Below are positions 10,640 through 21,500 of a DNA stretch of 64,000 nt, in pieces. The notes beneath the pieces are model-generated. The model worked only from the letters and a program-made list of their open reading frames with translations, had not been told where the DNA came from and ran no database searches. Source of the stretch: Siphonodentalium dalli (Eukaryota; Mollusca; Scaphopoda; Gadilida; Siphonodentaliidae); contig CP136066.1 of assembly GCA_032622095.1 (NCBI GenBank), positions 59,798,609-59,862,608 on the forward strand, read 5' to 3'. Position 1 is the first letter of the stretch; each line of letters begins with the position of its first letter. Both the position numbers and the translations under genes were made by a program.

Positions 10640-12689
10640 TGTTGAGCAAATATCGGAAATGGAAATGATCGAATCGCCACCAAGGTGGCACCAACTTTAC
10701 AACAGTTTAAAATTTCAGCAGTTGTGGGATAGGTAGAATAGTTCTGATATAATTTAATTTTCTATTTAAATCTTAAGAACAAATGTAAAATATTGTCCTA
10801 CTTTAAGCTACCGTCGGTAAAATTTGAGGTCTGATATACACATGGCCACCAATTAGGACAACCGAGGCATATAATAGTGCTGTACCAGACAGAAATTAGC
10901 AAATGTTGAAAATTTGGATATACCATGTAGATGGAAAATTACGGGGTGCAAATGGCATTTCTGGATTTCGTGCTTGTGTCAATGGGTGCACTGCATTTGG
11001 AAATTCTAACCTGGACACCAAACGGAGTCCCTCGATTGTGTCACCCACCGCCTCCCTTTGGTATACGCGGGATTCAGATCATATTTAGGCAGCACACAGT
11101 CACACTGGATTCATACCCCGCTGTTAGCCGTTATACAGGATTCCTACCCCTCTTATGAATGGTAATCGGGATTCTAATAAAAGTATGGCATGCAACTTTG
11201 CTGGCGACACATTTTGAGCCTTTTGTTTTCTATTTTTGTTTTGGGGTCTCGTTCCCGGTTAAATGATAGAAGTGTGAAGTATATGTCCTTCGTCACATAT
11301 ATTTGGTTAACCGTGTTGTGCATGATCCCCATCATGTCGTCAAAACTGATAAAGACGTAGATAGAGAGGACCTATTGGAAGCTAGTATATACAGCTCAGT
11401 AATAACTACTAAATAATTACTCCTATCTTATATAGAAGGTATTTGATAACATAATGGTACACCTCAATCTATAATTTGGAAGAGAGATACAATACAGTAT
11501 AATTTTCCAAATTCTTTTTCATAGACTCATAAAAAGACTTAAAGTCTTCGAATTTGACTTGGTGATTGCCTATGTATCTGGCCTGCGTTCCATGCAGGGA
11601 CCAACATAATGATAACTACATGGCATTCTTATAGTATACATGGGCTCTGTATGATTAGGAAAGACTTATTGGTGGATGAGAAAAAATGATTCATTTTCAG
11701 CTCTTATAAATAAAGAGCGTTCGATGATATTTCTGCTTGATAATGTTAAATAAAGAGCGTTCACGTGCGTACAGGAACTGAAAGATTTAATACATTTCTG
11801 TCACTTTGGTAAGTCTTGAGAACTATATAATATAGTGTTCGTAGAACAAGTTTCTCTCGTATGTGTTGACCCACTTTGATCACCAGAATGTGACAAACAC
11901 AAAGAATCATATATATAGAGGTATATTTGTCAAATTTAAGATTTAAATGTTACGGGTTATTTAAAATATAAAATGACCCAACAAATTTTGTACGTTATTT
12001 TTTCTCTCAATATTGATGTTATATTTTTTTCTACACATTGTCTAATGTCGAATCATTTCTTATTTTTAAATAACTAATTTCTTAGCTTAGAAAAAATATC
12101 TTGAAACAAATTGAACAAATTAAGAAATAAATCTTTCATTTGAGAAAGCATTTTCTTATTAAGAAAATTATTTCTCAAATGAAAGATTTATTACTTAATT
12201 TTTAAGAAAATTAAAAAAAAAATCTTTTATTTGAAAAAAAACCCCCATTTTCTTATTAAGAAAATGATTTCTCAAATGAGAGATTTATTTCTTAATTCTT
12301 TCTGGTTTCAAGATTAAATCTATCATATTTGAGAAAAATAACTCCCGTCTAATGGTATTTTCTTAAATGTTTTTAACGTAACAGACTTGAGCGGAATATT
12401 TTCTCAAAACAGGATTTATTTTCTTAATATTTCTTGTTTCAAGTAATTGTTTTCTTATTAAGAAATTATTTTTGGCACTCCACTGATATATATGGGGTGG
12501 ATTATTAAAATGATTATGAAAAAATTGGTGTTTCACTGTGTATATAAAAACTGACATGTAGCAGTAGATTTTATTAAAACGTCTTGCTATACTCACACCT
12601 ATGTTCTTACCCCCCCCACGCTTTAGGTAACCAATTCACGAGGTTGTCACCCACTTCTTTTGGCACGCGGGATTCAGGGTATTTTCAGG
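10640..12689 (+). other. 3' flank of TLR copy 1 with poly(A) signal and AT-rich palindromes
   Basis: Conserved with units 2 and 3. AATAAA at 11176-11181 is a candidate polyadenylation signal ~540 bp after the stop, preserved in the other units at 24489 and 49712. The stretch 11060-11180 holds diverged copies of the 31-bp minisatellite word (GGATTCATACC...GTTA). Two AT-rich palindromes (about 12119-12199 and 12230-12310, arms with AAATCTTTCATTTGAGAAA) follow. A TAAATAAAGAGCGTTC word occurs twice near 11706 and 11749. No second gene is seen. Confidence 0.6.
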
Positions 12690-13353
12690 CGATACTCTGT
12701 TAACGGATTCGAAGGATTCACACCCATGTTAACGGGTACGCAGGATTCACACCCCTCTGTTAACGGATACGCAGGATTCATACCTCTCTGTTAGCGGGAT
12801 TCACACCCCTATGTTAACTGGTACGCAGGATTCATACCCCTATGTTAACGGGTACGCATGTTTCATACCCCTCTGTTAACGGGTACGCACGATTCATACC
12901 CATCTGTTAACGGGTACGCAGGATTCACACCCCTCTGTTAACGGGTACGCATGATTCATACCCCTCTGTTAACGGGTACACAGGTTTCACACCCCTCTGT
13001 TAACGGGTACGCAGGATTCATACCCCTCTGTTAACGGGTACGCAGGATTCACACCCTCTGTTAACGGGTATGCAGGATTCACACCCCTCTGTTGACGGGT
13101 ACACATGATTCATACCCCTCTGTTAACGGGTACGTAGGATTCACACCCCTTTGTTAACTGGTACGTATGATTCATACCCCTCTGTTAACGGTACGCAGGA
13201 TTCACACCCTATGTTAACGGATACGCATGATTTATACCCCTCTGTTAACGGGTACGCATGATTCATACCCCTCTGTTAACGGGTACGCAGCATTCACACC
13301 CTCTGTTAACGGGTACGCATGATTCACACCCCTCTGTTAACTGGTATACAGGA
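12690..13353. repeat. Minisatellite array 1 of unit 1, 31-bp period
   Basis: About 20 copies of a 30-31 bp word (GGGTACGCAGGATTCACACC then CCTCTGTTAAC), with variants such as ATGATTCATACC. Period 31 is not a multiple of three, so it does not encode a protein repeat. It is interrupted at 13354 by a MITE, beyond which three copies of a TATACAGGACTCATTACC variant continue to ~14220. Confidence 0.9.
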
Positions 13354-14122
13354 TAGAGGTGCCACGATTATTTATAATCGGCCGTCAATAATCGATTAAT
13401 CGTACCTAATATCAACAGTGGAAGTACCGTAATTACGTAATATGGCCTACTGGGTGGGTGTTGGTTAAAACAACTCGGCTGATGTAATTTTTACGCCAAT
13501 AATGTGCACCATAAACCACCGGTAATAGTACTAATGACTAATGAGCACAATGTATTCATTACCAGGACATTTCTCGGCGATTTCAAGGTTATAATAATTG
13601 TGAGTTCATTAGAACAAACATAACCATTAATTTCAGTGTTATGAATAGCCAAACGTACAAACAATATAAGAATAGGAAAGCATGACGGACCGCCAGCGGT
13701 TCCTAAAAAGGAATCTAATGTCACAGAAACTATATAAGTTTCAGCAAACTTCCAGAGTGGATTACAATCACAAAGGTGCCCCCCCCCCCCCCCACCCAGA
13801 AATTTCAGGACTCAGAACAAGTTAAGTAATTCTGATAGTAATAGTGAGTTCATTTAGCAGTCACCACATGATAAGTGATAGACTGTACTAGTAACATCTA
13901 AGTACCGGTATACTCATGTTGTCAGACTCTCTCTGATGCACGATCAAAGTTGTTAAACCTTCGGTTGTAGATTAAACTGTAAAACAAACACGGTATTCAA
14001 TAATACCCAGCACTTTCTGACCTCAGAAATAAATAACAGAGATTAATCGACAAAGGAAATGGTAATCGATTATCGGCTTTATCAACGGTTCATCGATTAT
14101 ACGATTAATCGTGGCACCCTTA
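13354..14122. mobile_element. hAT-type non-autonomous transposon (MITE), 769 bp
   Basis: The ends are inverted: left TAGAGGTGCCACGATTA, right TAATCG-TGGCACCCTTA, with ATCGATTATCG-type words repeated just inside each end. It is flanked by an 8-bp direct duplication ATACAGGA (13346-13353 and 14123-14130). Unit 2 has the uninterrupted sequence near 26775, which fits an empty site. An 8-bp duplication with short GTGCCACG-type ends fits the hAT superfamily. There is no transposase; a 77-codon frame inside is not protein-like. A C run lies at 13779-13793. Confidence 0.85.
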
Positions 14123-14424
14123 ATACAGGACTCATTACCCTATGTTAACTGGTATACAGGACTCATTACCCTATGTTAACTGGTATACAGGACTCATTAC
14201 GCTATGTTAACTGTGGTATTCGGGATTCAACAACACGTCTTGTGCTCAGCTTTTATAACACAAAATTACACACATTTTGATTATTTTCCAGCCGAAATGA
14301 AATATTCTGTTGTAAATCCGTCTAATGCCTCTGATATGTTGAAGTTATGGATAATATATCAGCATTATGTGTGATAAATATGATATTAAGGTAAAATCAC
14401 TGAGTATTTATTCGATATTTTCTC

Positions 14425-14845
14425 AACTGGTACGCAGGATTCACCCTTCTATTATAACTGGTACACATGATTCACCCCTCTATTTTAACTGGTACGCAGG
14501 ATTCACCCCTCTATTTGAACTGGTACGCAGGATTCACCCCTCTATTTTAACTGGTACGCAGGATTCACCCCCTATTTTAACTGCTACGCAGGATTCACCC
14601 CCATATTTTGAATGGTATGCAGGATTCACCCCCATATTTTGACTGGTACGCAGGATTCGCCCCTCTATTTTAACTGGTACACATGATTCACCCCAATATT
14701 TTAACTAGTACGCATGATTCACCCCTCTATTATAACTGGTACGCAAGATTGACATCTCTGTTTTAACTGGTACGCAAGATTCACCCCTATGTTTTCACTG
14801 GTACGCAGGATTCACCTCTATATGTTAACCGGTACATGCACACTG
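14425..14845. repeat. Minisatellite array 2 of unit 1, 31-bp period
   Basis: About 13 copies of ACTGGTACGCAGGATTCACC followed by CCTCTATTTTA. It is related to array 1 but has diagnostic differences (CTATTTTAACTGG in place of CTGTTAACGGG). A ~190-bp unique spacer containing TATGGATAATATATCAGCAT separates the two arrays in units 1 and 2. Confidence 0.9.
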
Positions 14846-15089
14846 TATTCATGCATGGGCAGGGGCAGTTGTGGGGGTGGCACTTGAGAGTTGGTGCATA
14901 CCCACCCGAGTTGCTGCGATTTTACCCACATTATAGTTGGTGCATAATATTTGACATACCTGAGATGGTGCATGCTATTTTTCTAATTTAAAGGGACTCA
15001 ATGAATGCGAAGTGGGTTCATTTGAAGTGGGTTCACGTGAAGTGGGTTCATGTGAAGTCCAGTTAGTCCAATAAGATACTAGTGTTTGA

Positions 15090-15485
15090 TAAATACTTAA
15101 AGGCGCGGATGGCCTTCGCGGTGGGCATTGATGTTAATTAGTCGCATCCGTTAAAACCACCATAAACATACAGATTATTATAATATAGACAAATTTTGTT
15201 GTTATACCGATCACAAATATCGTGTAAATAGTACGTTATAGTCAAGTTTACAAGTACGCTTTGTTTTGTAAACAAAAGCCAAAATGTTTTACAGAACTGG
15301 CTTATGTTTACACAACACATCGTACGAACTTGACAATAATATACTATTTACGCGATGTTTATGATTGGTAAAAGAACAAAAATAAGTCTATATTTTAATA
15401 TTCTTTCTGTTTATCTCAGTTTTAACGGGTGTGATTATTTTAACGACATACCCACCTCGAAGGTCATCCGTGTATTTAATGGTTG
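15090..15485. mobile_element. Foldback/MITE-like element shared by all units (unit 1 copy)
   Basis: The left part (GGATGGCCTTCGCGGTGGG...CATCCGTTAAAACC) and right part (GGTTTTAACGGGTGTGATT-like...CCTCGAAGGTCATCC) are imperfect inverted copies spanning nearly the whole element, including a central TACTATTTACGCGATGTT / ATCGTGTAAATAGTA pair. Copies lie at 27578-27965 and 60870-61250, so it predates the duplications. Element limits are approximate. Confidence 0.6.
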
Positions 15486-16848
15486 ACATTGAAAAAGGTC
15501 AAAACATTGAATAATATTCTGAAAGTCATATCAAGACTAACCTATTTTAAAGTCATATCAAGACTAACCTATTTTAAAGTCATATCAAGACTAACTTATT
15601 TTAAAGACATTGTATGGACTTGTTCGGGTGCGTGGAATTTATAAGTTAGTACTCAGGCGGTATGCCAATATGGGGAATGTAGCAATCTACTAACATCACC
15701 AAAATGTCAAAGATATCAACCATACCACTCCATAGAAAACATCGTCGGAACTGCGCCCAATTGTACATTTGTACATATTTACATCTCGATCCGGGACGCA
15801 ACTATCGGCGATAATCTAATACAAATGATTTCGCCATCGAGAGCCATTGCATTTAATTAATATATAAGAATGACAATGTGTATCGTCAATTTGGATTGAT
15901 ATTAGTAACAAATAACTACTTTGAGGAAGATTATTCTAAATTTCTATTTGATCACCCAACCGGATTGTTTAACATCACTTTAACTTACACTACACGATTA
16001 TTAATGACAAATTAATGTAACAGTTTGTTTACATATGGTTTACAATAGTTTCGACATGCGAAGGCAACTGACTTCGGAAAAATCAACACATTGCTGTGGG
16101 TTGTTATAGCCACTGTGTCACTATAGGGTGGTGAACAGGCTGACGTGCATTCATCCACATGTAATCAAGAATATTTATGTGTAATCAAGAATATAAGTAT
16201 TTCTTACAAACATTTCAACGTGGTCGACGTTACCATGATTTGTACGTAGCTTGGCATTGAGTAAATGTTTAGAATTTTTTATATTGGTTGACCGAATGTA
16301 AATATATATAGGCCTATATGTATTTGTGTAATTACCGGTTCAGTGTCCAACGTTTCGTAATGTATGTAAAGCCCTTTCACACTTTTCCATTTTCCGGATG
16401 CCTTTGCCGGATCGTTTTAAGCATATATAATATCGTTGGACGTTTCACACACCATCTACTCACTCTATTAATCACAACCTGTCATTAATGCAGTGATCAA
16501 AGTTGTTAGTGAAAAAAAAATCGGCCTTCCGTATTTATCTAAGTGCTAGAAGCCGCCTCGAGAATTTGAACACAAATCCTGGGTTAAAATGACAACTTTA
16601 TCAATAATATTTGCCCATGAAATCTTTCAATAAATAGGTTAACGCATAGCTGACTGGAATTTCATGGAATTAATGGACCTTTGAGTGAGAAAATCGTAGT
16701 GAAAGGCTACCGGTCATTGGGAAAAATCTACCCGTTTTAATTCGCTATCGCTTTATGTGCTGCATTGAAAGTACCCAAGTGACCGTGACGATGTTCACAT
16801 ATTTACCCGTACCCGTTCCCATCGGACGGGTATCGCAAACTCGCTACT
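15486..16848. other. Gene-free part of unit 1
   Basis: A short direct repeat (AAGTCATATCAAGACTAACC, three copies at about 15523-15600; two in unit 2) is followed by sequence conserved with 28060-28460. The segment 16370-16452 (CCTTTCACACTTTTCC...TTTGCCGGATCG) matches 28558-28639, after which 16453-16848 has no counterpart in unit 2. No gene is visible. Confidence 0.5.
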
Positions 16849-16983
16849 GATCTCAACTTCACCGAAGATCTTATCCATTGTTTTAGGAAATATGTTTTCC
16901 TATACGACCCGAAGTATAGAAGTCATCCCGATCCACAGCAATGCTTGAATTCCTCGGAGGAAGTAAAACGAGTTGGGAAATGA
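16849..16983 (+). pseudogene. MADF-like domain remnant, unit 1
   Basis: The frame starting GAT at 16849 reads 44 codons with the MADF pattern: an acidic start, DLI, a basic FRKYVFLYDP stretch, DP, then EEVKRVGK before a stop. The usual aromatic Trp of the ...WEEI motif is Ser here, and no in-frame Met lies upstream. MADF domains occur in myb/SANT-like regulators and in the accessory protein of PIF/Harbinger transposons. The nearby CCTTTCACACTTTTCC tract may be such an element's end; that link is inference. Confidence 0.4.
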
Positions 16984-17683
16984 TGGTCACAGTATAGCGA
17001 GTAGTTTTAAGTCAATATTTATACTAAATTTTCAAGGAAATCTGGCAATCATTTTCGAACATTTCCGAACTATCCCTGCCACGACCTGCATGTCACATAA
17101 CGTACATAATTGGTATGGTTCGCACTAGTACCAGCTTTTCCGAGGGAGGGTCTCAAATACTCAACAGTAGGACAATGGAAATAATAGACCACCACTGGAC
17201 TGACGGCTGAACTTGTCAAAACTGTTTGATGATTCTGGTACCCATGATCTCTGAAACTTAATGGTGGAGTATCCAGATCTCTGAATGCGTTATAGTAGAT
17301 ATTATACATATGTTATTTTGCGTTTGGTTTATTTGGATGAGACGAGACTATATATTTAGATTCCTCGTGTACCCTAATCACAATTTCCCATACGAAGATG
17401 GACATTGGTATACTCTAATGATCAAATCGGAGATATAGGGGACCGAAGTCACCAATTAAGGGGCGTTGACAATTAATCTCATTTGGAAATGTTCGGATAA
17501 TAAGTTCAACAAATGACTCGACGTTGTTTGTTGAACTTATACTATCTGAACAATTTCTATGGGTCACCGAATAGCAATTCTGCGTTGTCTGCTTTGGTAC
17601 TGTCAGCATACCCTGAAAATCAACAATATACCCTTTCAATTCATGAAAATACTCTGAAATTTACTGAATGGAGAGACCCCATC
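16984..17683. other. Terminal conserved block of unit 1
   Basis: Matches 28950-29600 in unit 2 and, with gaps, 62119-63033 in unit 3. A short inverted repeat (GTTCAACAAA...TTTGTTGAAC) lies at about 17502-17538. Small open frames on both strands are conserved only because the DNA is. No gene is supported. Confidence 0.5.
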
Positions 17684-17689
17684 CCCGAG

Positions 17690-17800
17690 GAAGTTAATAT
17701 TTATCGAGGCCGCAGGCCGATGTGAATATTAACTGCCAGGGGTTGACAAATCCTCATGTCAACTTCGAAACAATGCAATAAGTGTTTTATTTTTATGTTT
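17690..17800. repeat. Hairpin and GTTGACA palindrome half, unit 2
   Basis: GTTAATATT...AATATTAAC at 17693-17733 closes around CGAGGCCGCAGGCCGATG. It is followed by GGGTTGACAAATCCTCATGT, the same word that forms the arms at 1378-1465. The unit 3 counterpart is 42702-42742. Confidence 0.65.
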
Positions 17801-18215
17801 ACCCATACCATAGTATGGTAAACATAGTGTCGTTGTCCGGATTGACCACTCGTCGTTAGTCCGTCCGTCCGACTGTCTGTCTGTAGACACTTTACGCATG
17901 GTGCGATAACTCAACAATTTTCTATCTGATCGGAACCAAATTTTGTATATTAGTTTCTCAGTCCAAAATACAGATCGAGTTCGAATATGGGTTTGATCCG
18001 ATATGTTTTAATGGAGTTATGGCCCTTTGACATAGAATTCAAGCATGCTTCGATAAATCAACCATTTTTCAACTGATAGGAACCAAATTTGGTATATGAG
18101 TTTCTCAACTCAAAATACAGTTCGAGTTTGAATATGGGTTAGATCTGATTTGTTTTACCAGAGTTATGGCCCTTTTTCAACTAAGAATTGAACAGATTTG
18201 AGTTTGTGTTAACCC
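17797..18215. repeat. Dispersed repeat with ~150-bp internal period (family 2)
   Basis: Starts with a small hairpin (TACCATAGTATGGTA) and a CCGTCCGTCCGACTGTCTGT tract, then two or three copies of a ~150-bp unit carrying GGAACCAAATTTGGTATA, CTCAAAATACAG and GAGTTATGGCCC. Relatives lie at 18805-19175, 42800-43330 and 43915-44300. Confidence 0.7.
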
Positions 18216-18601
18216 AGGTGGATTACAATTAACTACCAGTAATACAAGCTTAACTGCTATAGAGAATGTTCTGAGAGACTAGCTGTAGTGTTGTCTTATT
18301 GAATTAGTTATTTTTAGCCACTGTTTATACCACATAGCAGTGAAGCTGTAACCCATGCATGTTTCAATGGACTGTCCCATTCAGTTCTAAAAGTTTTAAT
18401 TGGAATAGTCTATTATTCATTTGTAGGTATGTTCTCATTTTAATTTTCAATTAGTCATTCTGTTATATCTCCAGGTTTCTCCTCATTCACTTGCATGGAT
18501 TTCTGTAGTTAAAGATTAACACATCTCAACATTCCTGATACTTTCATCCCATACCATGTATCATTTTATATTGGTTTATTTTGACACACTCTTTGCCCCT
18601 A
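18216..18601. other. Gene-free spacer of units 2 and 3
   Basis: Sequence shared with 43330-43714 at very high identity. Nothing recognisable as a gene or regulatory site. Confidence 0.4.
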
Positions 18602-18778
18602 CTCTCAGGTGCCTAATAATCGTGATGGCCTAATAATAGTGATGTGTGCTAATTTAGGCTGAAATTAATAATAGTGATTGCAATTTCACTCTATGTCTCA
18701 ATTCCAAATAATAGTGATCGTTGGGAATTTTCTCCAAAATTAATAATCGTGCTGACACTATTATGTGACACTTGAGGG
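18602..18778. mobile_element. 177-bp TA-flanked MITE candidate (unit 2 copy)
   Basis: Ends CTCTCAGGTGCC and (reversed) CCCTCAAGTGTC are inverted and flanked by TA dinucleotides (18600-18601, 18779-18780). Inside, the word AATAAT-A/C-GTGAT occurs about five times. TA duplication and small size fit a Tc1/mariner-type MITE. The unit 3 copy (43715-43891) has a more intact right end (GACACCTGAGGG). No empty site is available, so this is a candidate. Confidence 0.5.
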
Positions 18779-18804
18779 TATTGATTGATTAATTTATTTA
18801 GATT

Positions 18805-19175
18805 TTTGCTGGTACACATATTGTCGACGTCCGGATTGACCACTTGTCGTCCGTCTGTCGGTAGACACTTTACGCGTTGTACGATAACTCAAACATTTGT
18901 TTTATTCGATTGGAACCAAATTTTGTATATTTGTTTCTCAGCCCAAAATACAGGTCGAGTTAAAATATGAGTTTGATCCAAGTTTTGTTTTATTGAGTTA
19001 TGGCCCTTCTTCAACTTATAATTCACGCATGCTGCAATAACTAAAAAAGTATATATCTGAAATCAAATTTGGTATGTCAATTTCTGCGTCCAAAATACAG
19101 ATAGTATTCGAATATGTGTTTGATCCGATTTTTTAAACAAGAGTTATGGGCCTATTTAAAAAAAAATTGTTCTAA
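18805..19175. repeat. Family 2 dispersed repeat, second copy in unit 2
   Basis: Same architecture as 17797-18215: CCGTCTGTCGGTAGACACTT then GGAACCAAATTTTGTATATT and GAGTTATGGCCC units. Compared with 43915-44300, the start has lost most of the GTGTACC...GGTACAC hairpin. Confidence 0.6.
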
Positions 19176-19279
19176 TCTTTGAAGATTAATAATGAATGTT
19201 ATGGATTTTAGATTCCAAGCTGAAAATAGCTAATCACTATCGCCAATGTATGGATTAAACATCTGCCGATCGTGATCGG

Positions 19280-19760
19280 CCTCTCGTTTATCTACCAATG
19301 TTATCAAACCCCAATAGGCCTGTATATGTAAAGGAATCCATCAAATGCACAACACTGTAGATAATTTATCATTGGAAAAACCCAGGGATTTACAATTCCT
19401 ATTAATAACGCAATAATGACGTCGCATGACTGAAATTGTTAGTAACCCTTCTTGCCTATTTATAGCACAATCCAGTAGATATCGTGATTTATCAACTTCT
19501 TTTCCATAAGATTTAGTATATGACTTTTAGAAGAACGTTTATGATCATATAATAATATACAATTATCGCATTGTTCGAGGTTGACATGAGGAATTGTCAA
19601 CCCGAGGAAGTCAATATTCACCAATATTCACATTGTATAATGTGTTACGTCACGTGTAAGATGTGGCTGTCCAATCACGTTACGCATAGCTTTGCAACTA
19701 GCCAATCAAAATTGCTTATGCATAACTCAATTAATGATAATTTAATAATGTAAGTTATCC
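19280..19760. repeat. Dispersed foldback element, truncated palindrome (unit 2)
   Basis: Copy of the element at 1020-1600 and 44450-44970. The left half of the palindrome (GAGGTTGACATGAGGAATTG) is present at 19580, but the right half, intact in unit 3, is missing; the sequence jumps from CAATATTCACCA to TTGTATAATGTGTTACG. Confidence 0.65.
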
Positions 19761-21500
19761 AATATAGGGTCCGGTTACCGACCTTTATTTACATTAAATA
19801 TATGTTATTTGTTGCCTGTGCTGTAAAACGGTCTATCGTATATTGCATTTGTTCATTGTGTTGGTGAGAGGGGTTGGCCACTAAATGTGCCACTGTTCAG
19901 GAAAGTTACTTCAGTATTTCGATGACAAAGCAAATGGCCATGCAACTCGTCAGAATACCCTCAATCTGAAGTTGTAGTATGGCGTACTCGGTATTACAAA
20001 CTGTTCTGATTTAATTTTTAACGTTTATATCTTTGACATATAATGTGTCGCCCCTGTCTTCCTTGTCGCTACACCCCTGCACGTGTTTGCTTGTTGTGAG
20101 TAAACATGGAATCACAGCCCATATTAGTAATGCTCACGGCGGCGAACACATTATTATTTGAATGATCGGGAGTGCATAATTGATCAATCAAGGTGTGCTC
20201 CGCGAATACATTGCATATGCCTATTGTAATCACGAGACAGTTTTTGAAGAACAGACGACGACTTAAAGACATATTATGGACTTGTTCTGGTATGAGAAAC
20301 TGATGAGTTAGTATTCAGGCACAATGCCAATAGGAGGAGTGTAACATTCTACTAAACAGTCGAAAATATCAAGCAATCGATGGTACCACTCCATAGAAAA
20401 CATCGTTAGAAATGCGCAGAATTGTAAATAGTTACATGTACATCTCGATTCGGGACGCAACTATCGGCGATAAACTAGCGAAAACGATTTCGTCATCGAG
20501 AGTCACTGTATTTAATTAATATATAAGAATGTGGTATGTGTTGTCAATTTGGATATAATATTTCTAAAAAACTACTTTTAGCAAGATTATTCTCCATTTA
20601 TATCTGATTACCCTACCTGAGTGTTTCACACAACTTTAAAGATCTTTACAGTAAATAAAGGTCGGTCACCGGAGCTCATTAGATAACTTCCATTGGTAGA
20701 GGGCTGATTTTTGTGTTATAAATTGTCGAAAGAAGTAGATTTGTAAAGTAACTTGAAGTACCCTTATATAAACAAAGCAAATGAGAAACACTTGGACTTG
20801 TTTACGACCTTTGCCCTGATATGATCAGCAAATAACCGCAATGGCGTCCTGTTCTCAAAGGAGATGGGCCAATCAGATCGGGACTGCCATTCTAGTCTTT
20901 TTATATCCGTTGTCAAAATGTATTCTTCCTCGTCGAGTATAATAGTTTGACAGAATTGTAAATAATCTGGTCGGGGTGACCGCGCACAAAGGGGAATACC
21001 CTTTTGGTTTGTCATATAATTTTGATAAAGCCAAGACATATTGTGCTTTATGTCTTATTGTCGTGTTCTTTGTGTTGTATTGACGATATATCTCAGAGTT
21101 TCTGCGTATATATAGCTTTATTATGAAGTGATTATCTTGGTAAGGACGTTGGGTCGGGTATATATACAAACGATTTAAATAATCAAGAACTAGGTGTTGC
21201 GTTAGAGATAGTTGGTTCTTATAGAGTAGTATATAACGATTGATCTTCAAGTAACCAAAGATATACAGCGTGGGATCGTACTCCAGCTTAAAACAACGCT
21301 AGGAACATAATCTCTATTTCGTTAGAAATTTCCTTCTTTACTTTTGGTTTGTGTTTTAACCAAAGTGATTCTCCTGTGTCGAGGTATGTTGCACTGTTAA
21401 AACTTGCGGGATATTTGTTGAAGATATACCAGGACTATACATGGTGTTATAATATTCCGTAATATACATGTAAGGAACTGTAAACAACCCTGAATCGACG
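19761..21500. other. Upstream flank of TLR copy 2
   Basis: Near-identical to 44975-46717; only 20985-21500 is shared with unit 1. Candidate TATA box TATATAA at 21230-21236, 265 bp before the ATG. The part 20270-20640 is related to 15600-15980, downstream of the unit 1 foldback, so the flank itself contains an older internal duplication. An antisense 91-codon frame (20764-21039) is shared with unit 3 but carries no recognisable domain. Confidence 0.5.

Larger units (their letters stand above)
7812..17683 (+). repeat. TLR segmental duplication, unit 1
   Basis: Similarity to unit 2 begins at the AAAGGGGAATACCCTTTTGG tract (near 7812; 20985 in unit 2) and continues through the TLR, its 3' flank, two minisatellite arrays and a terminal block. 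It breaks near 17635, where unit 2 carries an insertion, and resumes at 33533. Unit 1 lacks the 3.3 kb of upstream flank shared by units 2 and 3. It has private insertions: the hAT-type MITE at 13354-14122 and unmatched sequence at 16453-16848. Confidence 0.85.

Noticed and set aside
12690-13353. CRISPR-like appearance of the 31-bp repeats
   Set aside because: Repeats abut directly with no spacers, the period is degenerate and the genome is eukaryotic; this is a minisatellite.
14367-14642. 91-codon frame across minisatellite array 2
   Set aside because: The 31-bp period is not a multiple of three, so the peptide is an artefact of the array.
20764-21039. Antisense 91-codon frame upstream of TLR copies 2 and 3 (also 45981-46256)
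   Set aside because: Shared by near-identical DNA, so conservation carries no weight; no domain recognised and no counterpart in unit 1.
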